This document shows positions 57,710 to 64,000 of a stretch of DNA of 64,000 nucleotides, one piece after another (the stretch's first letter is position 1; every line of letters begins with the position of its first letter). Made by a program: the position numbers and the translations under genes. The DNA is taken from positions 124,001 through 188,000 of the forward strand of contig VRMN01000003.1 in the NCBI GenBank assembly GCA_008690995.1, given 5' to 3'. Below the pieces are notes generated by a model that made no database searches, was not told where the DNA came from, and was given only the letters and a program-made list of their open reading frames with translations. The DNA is from Porphyridium purpureum (lineage: Eukaryota; Rhodophyta; Bangiophyceae; Porphyridiales; Porphyridiaceae).

Positions 57710-59491
57710 CTAAACCTTTGTTGCGTCTTGCTCATCCCGAAGCTCTTTAAACCAATTACTTTGCAGCGCCTTTTTTGCATCCATGCGCCGCAGGGGATTT
57801 GCTTGCAGCAACCCTTTCAATAATGATATCACATCCGCTGAAAACACCGGAGCCAGGGGTGAAAAGTCTACTCTGGGATTCGCCGCAATCATCTGCAGAG
57901 TCTCTTCTGTCGAGCCGCCATCCACCGGATAGCTGTACGTCAGCAAGTAGTACAGCAAAACGCCGCAAGACCATGCGTCCACCTTCTGGCCATACGGCTC
58001 TTCGCGGGCGCATTCTGGTGCGACGTACCACGGACTGCCCACGAGCGAGCGCACGTCCTCTTCCGCGTACCCTCCAATTCTGCCCCATGTGTAATACCGC
58101 GCCAGTCCAAAATCACAAAGCTTGCATTGTTTGAAATGTATGCTGTCGACGACCAGAACGTTTTCCGGTTTTATGTCCCGATGCATAATGGATCGAGCGT
58201 GCAGTTCGGCCACGCCAGAAAAGACGCAGTACATGACTCTGCAAGCCTCCGCCTCTGACAGAGGGCCTGACCTTGCACCAAGCACGCGATCAAGTGAGCC
58301 GTTCGGCACCCACTCACTCACAAACACGATCGAGTGCGTATCAACCATAATATCGTAGAATTGCAGCAGGTATGGACAACTGACCTGACTGCTCACAATA
58401 TCGGTCACGATGCGCACCTCACGAAGCAGCAAGGACGCAGTAATCTCTTTGCCTTCTGCAACGTCAGCTATCTTCAAAAAGCGCAGTGCGCGCAAAAGAT
58501 TCTCATCATCGGTTCCGCGACGGCGTGCAAGGTAAATATTCGCGTAGGCTCCGTGGCCTATTGGTCTTTCAATGGTATACGTATTCAGAAAGTTCCACGT
58601 TATGCCCACCTTGATCACATTGTACCAAAGCATGTGCACGTGAGGGGCGCTGAACGAGAACGAGTACTCCGCTGCCGCAGCAAGTTTCGGATCGTCTCGG
58701 CAAGAAACTCTTTGGTCTCGCAAAGTGATTTTTAACGGGTCATGATAATCAATGACCAGCTCCGCCACAGCCAAGTTGAGCCACCACGAAACTTCCGGAG
58801 TCTCTTCCTTGAATCTGCAAAAGATCATGCTACCCCACACCAATTCGACGTATCTCCTCGCCGGGTACGGGGCTTGAGGGCTCTTCACCAGCACGTACTC
58901 GCCGAGCATGCGCTGGCTGGAGCTTCTGCTGGGCTTCAGATCAGTCAGGTCGTCCGAATGGGGCTTCAATACGGGCATGTTTGTCTCGGACGTTGCGCGC
59001 TTCATTGAGTAGCTGCCCTCTTGGTCCAGCTTCAAGCTCTCAAATGCACCGGGCAAGCCGCGCTTTTTCGCAGCATTCAGCCTGCGGCCCAATGCAGTAC
59101 CACCAAAGGAGGAGAATGTACTGCCGTCATTTGATCTCAGGGTCGAGGGGGTCCGGTCACCCGGAGTATCCCCACTCGACGACAGATCCAGAAAGGACGG
59201 CAGCGAGCAAATACTTGCGGAGCGCTGGCGGCTGAGAGGCGGCGGACGCACGTCGGCGTCTGCGTCGCCCTCCAAGGATTCCGAGTCTCGTGTTCTGTCG
59301 CGCGAGTGATGCGGACGCAGCTGCGTCTCGGCGGCGGCGGCGGCGGGCGCGCGCGGTGGCGGCCGGCTGTGCGCCGCGAGACGGCCATCCTCTGCAATTT
59401 GCCTGTCTGCGGGCCCCACGCTGGGACCCGCGAGCGGAGACAACGGGGACGGCATGTGGAACCGCGTGTTACCGTCTTCCTTCATTCTCAT
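57710..59491 (-). CDS. Serine/threonine protein kinase with N-terminal PH-like region and atypical beta-3 lysine
   Basis: A 593-residue protein. Residues 1-195 are disordered and Ser/Arg/Pro-rich. About 195-295 (GEYVLVKSPQAPYPARRYVE onwards, with alternating strands) looks like a PH-type domain. The kinase domain spans about 300-590: glycine loop IGHGAYANIYLA, alpha-C LLLREVRIV, catalytic loop MHRDIKPENVL, CDFGLARYY, and SPWYVAPECARE. The HRD Asp and DFG Asp are present. At the beta-3 strand, where VAIK is expected, it reads RALRFLKI, so the catalytic Lys position seems to be Arg (codon 58481-58483). PH-then-kinase order recalls PKB/PDK-like kinases but it is not a clear orthologue. The first ATG is 59491; the frame reaches further only to a GTG. 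Confidence 0.85.
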   Translation of the reverse strand: MRMKEDGNTRFHMPSPLSPLAGPSVGPADRQIAEDGRLAAHSRPPPRAPAAAAAETQLRPHHSRDRTRDSESLEGDADADVRPPPLSRQRSASICSLPSFLDLSSSGDTPGDRTPSTLRSNDGSTFSSFGGTALGRRLNAAKKRGLPGAFESLKLDQEGSYSMKRATSETNMPVLKPHSDDLTDLKPSRSSSQRMLGEYVLVKSPQAPYPARRYVELVWGSMIFCRFKEETPEVSWWLNLAVAELVIDYHDPLKITLRDQRVSCRDDPKLAAAAEYSFSFSAPHVHMLWYNVIKVGITWNFLNTYTIERPIGHGAYANIYLARRRGTDDENLLRALRFLKIADVAEGKEITASLLLREVRIVTDIVSSQVSCPYLLQFYDIMVDTHSIVFVSEWVPNGSLDRVLGARSGPLSEAEACRVMYCVFSGVAELHARSIMHRDIKPENVLVVDSIHFKQCKLCDFGLARYYTWGRIGGYAEEDVRSLVGSPWYVAPECAREEPYGQKVDAWSCGVLLYYLLTYSYPVDGGSTEETLQMIAANPRVDFSPLAPVFSADVISLLKGLLQANPLRRMDAKKALQSNWFKELRDEQDATKV

Positions 59492-59863
59492 GCTCTTCAA
59501 CTGCCTCCACCATGAGCTCACACGCTCTCATTCTCCCTCTCTCCCTGCGCTCCCTCCAATGCCAACCGACGACACCACCACCGCCACCACCACCACCACC
59601 CAGTCTCACCTTATTTTTTTACTGCGTCCAGTGTCGCTGTCCCGCGGAGAGTGTAAGTACGAGCGGACTGTACTCGCGCATGTGGAAAAACCGACTTTCG
59701 CATAGAATTCGTGAGTGATGAAGCAAACACACGCGTTTCGGAGAAGACGTTTGATGATAGGAGCGGTACAGTTAAGAGTACAGTGCGTGGTTTCAGTTTC
59801 TGCGTGCTTTTTTAATCAACAGCAAACACGCGAACGATAAGCAACTGACTGCTGCCGGGGGGA
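59492..59863. other. Kinase promoter and FHA-gene 3' flank
   Basis: A 372-bp spacer between two minus-strand genes. It has a CT-rich run (about 59524-59556; purine-rich on the coding strand) and a CAC trinucleotide repeat (about 59572-59602). Confidence 0.6.
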
Positions 59864-62281
59864 TTAGAGCGCCATGCTGGCGCGTCGCCGTGCGCGTTGC
59901 GAAAAGGTGGGTGCGGCCTTGGCAGCGGAAGAAGGCGCCGACGCGGCTGACGACACTGCGCGTGAGACATCCTCCTGGTCGCGGGGAGAGCTCATGCAGC
60001 TCGAGATGTCCGCAAGCGACGAGCGCGGCGGGTAGTCGTGGCGCTCGCATGGCTTCGCAACAGGTCGGTGCTGCTCGGCTGCATTGTCGGCCGGTCGTGT
60101 GTTCTGGTGATCCACACTGCTGCACTCGTCCTCTCCCTTGGTGGACCCTTCGCCTTGCGCGACCTCAAACTCGAACAGCCGGCACACGAGATCCTTCTTC
60201 AGGCCTGAAGAATCTATGCCATGCGACTTGAGAGCACTCCTCAGTTGCAGCACCTTCATGGATGAAAGTTCCGTCATCTTTCGCTCCTTTGCAGCAGAGG
60301 AGATTGTAACAACGCCCGCGTCTCCATGAGCGGCTTCTTCAGCCTGAGGCTCGTTGGTCTCTGTACCATCTCCGCTTGACGCATCTTGCTTTTCCAACGG
60401 TGGTGATGGGCTCTGGTCAAAGTCGATGGTTCTGGAAGCTACACACCCGTCGCGCTTGACCGACGCTTCCACGGCGCGTTCAACGAGCGCGGCCTTCTTG
60501 CCCACAGTGGAGAGCGACAACTCCTTCAGAAAGAGACGAAGCTCGGCGACTTTCATAGTCGACATTTCCGCACGCACCTTGGTGGACGGGCAGTGCGAAT
60601 CGGAGGATTCCCGAGCTGCAATCGTCGGTGTCGACTCTCCTGCATTCATCTCCGGCGGGTGAAGCGGCTCGCCTCCTTCTCGCAGGGTTCCTTCATTCAT
60701 GGTCTCCTCTGCACATGCAGCAGAGATAGGTTGCTCGTCGTTCTCTTTTGTTTCGTCTCCGCGTGAATCCTCACTCATGGTCATGGTGCCCGGCTCCACG
60801 CCAAGAGTCGGCTCCTGCTCAGGTGCCTTGGTGGTCATACTGTCATCAGAAGTCTCTGAGGCAGATGGCGAAATGCTGCGAAACGAGCCGAACAGACCTT
60901 TCATGGGAGAAAACGCGCCGGAAATTCTTTCCAGCCGGGAGCGGGACGGTTCCGCTGCGGTTTGCACCGGAGGTGGCTGGAGCGGCGCAGACGACGACGG
61001 CTTCCCAGCGTTGCCTTCGGGTTGTTCCGAAAATAGGGATCGCCTCAAAGTAGGAAGCATACTCATCACGCGCGAGCGCACCTGCGACGCCCGTCCAGCC
61101 ACACGAACGCTCGCTGGTGAGTAGTGCGGCCCCTGTTCTAGCTCGAGCATGCTTGAAAAGGCGACTGATTTGCGCTTCGCCTGAGTGGCCAGGACAGCTG
61201 CGCAGTCTTTGTGCGTGCCGATCACCGCGGAGCCGCGCGCTCGAAGGCCAGAGCCCTTTTTCAAAAATGTATGTCTCTTCTCGATGCGGTCCACCGTCCG
61301 ATGCATCCAGGAAAAGGTCTGAGCCTTGTAAACACGCGGAACACTCCCAGGAGGGGCCGACGTCGGAGTGTCGCTGTTTCCATTCTCCATGAAATCGTCT
61401 GCGTTCGAGCCGTGCTCTGCAGCAGCCTTTCCGGAGGAAGCGGCGTCGCCACACTGCAAATCCGGCGTATGCAGCTCAGGTTTCTCCTTTGCAGCACGCT
61501 TTTCAGACTTTGTCGGTCGCTTAGAGCCTTTTGCCTGGCGTGGGTCCACAAAGGCCATGGAAGCCTGGAAAATATTCTGGGCATTCGCGCCAGGTACCTG
61601 CGCGCTCATGGAGGTTGCAGGCAAGGACAAGCGCCGAGGAGCGTCCTCGTGGTTCATCGCTGGCAAAGATCTCCTGCGCTCTGTTGCAGGAGCAGAAAGA
61701 CACGCACGAACACTTTTCAGAGCATCGAGCTCATCCGACACCAGCAGCGAATTGCGACGGCGCTCTGTGGACTTCGCCACGGTGTCCTCCGCAATATTGA
61801 GGGATGAGGCCTGCTCCACCGCAGGCTGAGCGTCCTTGGTCATGATTTCATGGGCCGACGTGAAGACAAAGCAGCGGTTTGAGATCCACAGCTTGTCGCC
61901 ATTTATGAGGGCTACTTCTTGCCCTGGTCCCAGAATATTCTCATTCACCGCCATGACAAGATCCTCACTCATGACCTTGATCCGCGCCGCTTTGGATGCT
62001 GGATCCACAGAAATCATCGCGTGCAATTTGGAAACATCCTTTCTACGAATCTGTACATCACAACGCTCATCGCGGCCAATAAGGCAGCAGGCCTCGTCCA
62101 GAATGAGAGAAGCACCTTTCTCTCCTGGGGGGTCAGTCCGCAGGACCGTGATCACTCCGTATACTGGGCCGTCAAATCTTTCCACCGCACGCTCTACTTT
62201 GGTGCCTAACTGCTGTTCATTCTTCTGGTTCGCTCTGCGCTTTCCGCGCAGAGCTTGTGAACGAGAAGCCTTGCCCACCAT
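59864..62281 (-). CDS. FHA-domain protein with two SAP motifs and a PP1-type RVxF motif
   Basis: An 805-residue protein, probably nuclear. An FHA domain (about 35-140) contains CLIGRDERCDVQIRRKDVSK and HAMISV, the phosphothreonine-binding signature (GR, S/H). The middle is disordered and Ser-rich, with KRKSVAF resembling a protein phosphatase 1 docking motif (K/R-x-V-x-F). Two SAP-type DNA-binding helices lie at about 575-615 (STMKVAELRLFLKELSLSTV) and 685-720 (LSSMKVLQLRSALKSHGIDS). FHA plus PP1 docking recalls Ki-67 and NIPP1, but SAP motifs are not part of those proteins. ATG 62281 is used; further left is only a TTG. The role (chromatin or DNA-damage signalling) is inferred. Confidence 0.82.
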   Translation of the reverse strand: MVGKASRSQALRGKRRANQKNEQQLGTKVERAVERFDGPVYGVITVLRTDPPGEKGASLILDEACCLIGRDERCDVQIRRKDVSKLHAMISVDPASKAARIKVMSEDLVMAVNENILGPGQEVALINGDKLWISNRCFVFTSAHEIMTKDAQPAVEQASSLNIAEDTVAKSTERRRNSLLVSDELDALKSVRACLSAPATERRRSLPAMNHEDAPRRLSLPATSMSAQVPGANAQNIFQASMAFVDPRQAKGSKRPTKSEKRAAKEKPELHTPDLQCGDAASSGKAAAEHGSNADDFMENGNSDTPTSAPPGSVPRVYKAQTFSWMHRTVDRIEKRHTFLKKGSGLRARGSAVIGTHKDCAAVLATQAKRKSVAFSSMLELEQGPHYSPASVRVAGRASQVRSRVMSMLPTLRRSLFSEQPEGNAGKPSSSAPLQPPPVQTAAEPSRSRLERISGAFSPMKGLFGSFRSISPSASETSDDSMTTKAPEQEPTLGVEPGTMTMSEDSRGDETKENDEQPISAACAEETMNEGTLREGGEPLHPPEMNAGESTPTIAARESSDSHCPSTKVRAEMSTMKVAELRLFLKELSLSTVGKKAALVERAVEASVKRDGCVASRTIDFDQSPSPPLEKQDASSGDGTETNEPQAEEAAHGDAGVVTISSAAKERKMTELSSMKVLQLRSALKSHGIDSSGLKKDLVCRLFEFEVAQGEGSTKGEDECSSVDHQNTRPADNAAEQHRPVAKPCERHDYPPRSSLADISSCMSSPRDQEDVSRAVSSAASAPSSAAKAAPTFSQRARRRASMAL

Positions 62282-62835
62282 TGCGATCTGCTCGCGATGC
62301 AACTCAAAATCGTGGCTGGCGACCTCAAGCCTGGTCCAGTCCTTCTAGCGCTCAATACGGTATAGCACGAGGTACCCGATCCAAGCTGGTTTCCTCACCA
62401 AAGCAACACCCAAACTCGACACTCACGAGGACCACTCTCTCTTTTCACACCCTCTGCACCTTCCTGGCTGACCGACCTCACTCGCCTTCCTTATATCCTC
62501 TCCTTGCCCAGATTGCGCGTGGAGCAACCGGATCTAGTTCAAATGTCTTCATCGTCGTCTTCCACATGATGCAACAGCTAGCGCCGTGCGCCATACGCAC
62601 AAAGGACATCATCCAACTCGTGGTTTCATCGCAAAACACGCATCGACTCGTTGCAGTTTCGGTCCTTCTTGCCAGAGCGGCGCGTCCCACGTGTCCCATC
62701 TGGTGGTGTCCCGACTGGAGCCGTAACGGTCACTTCGCTGTACACTATCGCACTGCCACGCAGGCGTGTACAGCACTGGGGTACAGTTATGTATCGAGCC
62801 CACAACAGGAGGTACAGTGACAGCCTCGAGCGGTG
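62282..62835. other. Divergent promoter region, FHA gene and Ser/Arg-rich gene
   Basis: A 554-bp spacer. TATAAGG on the minus strand at 62489-62495 lies 208 bp upstream of the FHA gene ATG. No other gene is recognised. Confidence 0.5.
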
Positions 62836-64000
62836 ATGATTTCTGGCGAGGAGACGACGCAGGTGGGTGGTGGCATGGAGCAAGGGGCGCAAGGTGGGGA
62901 AGAAGGCCAAGGTGCTTGCATGGCGGGCTCATCTGCAGGGACGGGGAGTCGCGCAGGAAGCGGACGCCCAAAGGAAGAAGAAAAGTGCAATGAGCTGGTA
63001 GCCAGGTCGAAAAGAAGCGGCAGGGGAAAGACGCGGGAGCCTGAAGAAGCGGCGCAGAAGAGAGGTCCAGAGATGAGCGCCCGCGGAGAGTCAGATCTTG
63101 AACATGAAGGGAACGGAGGTTCTGGTAGGCTAGGAAGGACAGTAGTTGGCTCATCCCGGAAGGTTACTCGGTCGCACGGTGACAGTGGCTCGGAAGCTCG
63201 TGGATCGCGTAAGAGGCGTCGTTCTGAGCGCGAAAATGAGCGCAGAAGGTCCACGAACCGTCACAGGAGGGACTCAGCCAAGAATCGCAGCAAAGAGGCA
63301 GATTCGGATTCTGAAGCCCAGTCCCAGTCCCAGTCCCAGTCCCAGTCGCAATCAACGCAGTCCGAATCTGAATCGAGGTCGCGGTCCGACTCAGTGTCAG
63401 ACTCGGAATCTGAGTCAGAAGCAGGCTCACGCACGCGTCGGCGAAGAGCAAGAGCGCAGTCGCACTCTAGCACCGGCACATCTGCTGCCCATTCACGAGC
63501 AAATGATCTTGCAGCGCGCACGAAGCGGGAGCGGGAGCACCGTAAGGGTGAACGACGCGAGGTGAAGCGATATTCATCTTCGGATTTGTCTCGAAGTGTC
63601 GGGGCTACGCGCCGCCGCCACCGCTCCCGTCGAGACCAAAATGCGCATTCCTCTGATTCGTCGCACGGTTCGAGTACTTCCTCGTCGTTTTCTTCCTCTT
63701 CCTCTCGTGCATCCTCCGCATCGGCGTCGGATGCATCTTCGCTCTCATCGCAATCGAGCTCGTACAGCTCTCGAGACCGTAGGAGAAGGAGGCGTTCGGA
63801 GAAACCTCAAAAGAGTTTCAAGCCGCTGTACGAAAAACGGCGCGCGACATTTTGGCACGTGCGGCAGTCGCCGTACGGGTTCCCGCTTCCATCACCTGAT
63901 GCTGTTGCGGAAGGTGCAGGAGTGCGAACGCCGCTGTCGCGCTTGGATAAATTTGATTCTCGGTACGATGATACACCAAGACTTCCGTTGAAGGAAGCAA
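62836..64000 (+). CDS. Serine/arginine-rich (SR-like) protein, truncated by the window edge
   Basis: The frame is open from the ATG at 62836 to the right edge, at least 388 residues. It begins MISGEETTQVGGGMEQGAQG, then becomes Arg/Ser-rich (SRKRRRSERENERRRSTNRH), with an exact alternating Ser-Gln run of six or seven units, Ser-Glu and Ser-Asp blocks, a poly-Ser stretch and another Arg run. The last visible part, with KSFKPLYEKRRATFWHVRQS and PYGFPLPSPDA, looks like the start of a folded region. This composition is typical of splicing factors or SR-related nuclear proteins. No RRM is seen in the visible part. The C terminus is missing, so the family cannot be named. Confidence 0.72.
   Translation, partial: MISGEETTQVGGGMEQGAQGGEEGQGACMAGSSAGTGSRAGSGRPKEEEKCNELVARSKRSGRGKTREPEEAAQKRGPEMSARGESDLEHEGNGGSGRLGRTVVGSSRKVTRSHGDSGSEARGSRKRRRSERENERRRSTNRHRRDSAKNRSKEADSDSEAQSQSQSQSQSQSTQSESESRSRSDSVSDSESESEAGSRTRRRRARAQSHSSTGTSAAHSRANDLAARTKREREHRKGERREVKRYSSSDLSRSVGATRRRHRSRRDQNAHSSDSSHGSSTSSSFSSSSSRASSASASDASSLSSQSSSYSSRDRRRRRRSEKPQKSFKPLYEKRRATFWHVRQSPYGFPLPSPDAVAEGAGVRTPLSRLDKFDSRYDDTPRLPLKEA

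Overview
The window is nuclear DNA of a photosynthetic, gene-dense, intron-poor eukaryote. A chloroplast-type GAPDH (GapA) with a transit peptide, a eukaryotic ribosomal protein eL29, a syntaxin, a NEDD8-conjugating enzyme, a mitochondrial calcium uniporter homologue, TALE homeodomain proteins and organelle RNA-binding helical-repeat proteins all occur, nearly always as single uninterrupted reading frames with short spacers. Glucan-binding CBM48 and CBM20 domains on non-catalytic or unusual scaffolds, together with the rest, fit a unicellular red alga (Porphyridium-like) that makes cytosolic floridean starch. The organism call is inference from gene content, not a database match.

Layout. 1-1.5 kb holds a frame-broken gene remnant. 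1.7-3.7 kb holds two tandem secreted CHRD-domain proteins. 4.7-7.9 kb holds a renalase-like FAD oxidoreductase 56 nt behind a triple-CBM48 protein. 8.8-16 kb holds a RING protein, a TUG/ASPSCR1-like UBX protein, a Golgi fucosyltransferase-like enzyme and a double-DEP protein. 16.8-17.9 kb is GapA. 18.3-21.6 kb is a head-to-head pair of TALE homeobox genes, followed by 2.4 kb with no recognisable gene. 24-37 kb holds a BAG6-like protein, GAR synthetase (purD), a methyltransferase fused to CBM20, a PHOSPHO-type phosphatase and a PPR protein. 37-46 kb holds an SthA-type transhydrogenase, a secreted orphan, a coiled-coil membrane protein, an MCU homologue and a double-RidA protein. 47.9-53.4 kb holds eL29, a syntaxin, an acidic-tailed orphan and an OPR-like helical-repeat protein. 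53.6-64 kb holds a protein with a 52-residue tandem repeat, UBC12, an atypical kinase, an FHA/SAP protein and a truncated Ser/Arg-rich protein running off the right edge.

How the genes relate. There are no operons. Genes stand as divergent pairs sharing 280-970 bp promoter regions or as convergent pairs separated by about 120-560 bp. Several share a TATAA(G/A) box 115-160 bp before the ATG and a purine-rich leader on the coding strand. Themes are carbon/starch metabolism (GapA, CBM48, methyltransferase-CBM20), organelle gene expression (PPR, OPR), protein quality control (BAG6-like, UBX, UBC12, RING) and a candidate developmental or sexual regulator pair (TALE). The strongest candidates for something undescribed are the divergent TALE pair and the methyltransferase-CBM20 fusion. 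No tRNA, rRNA, CRISPR or intact mobile element was found by eye.
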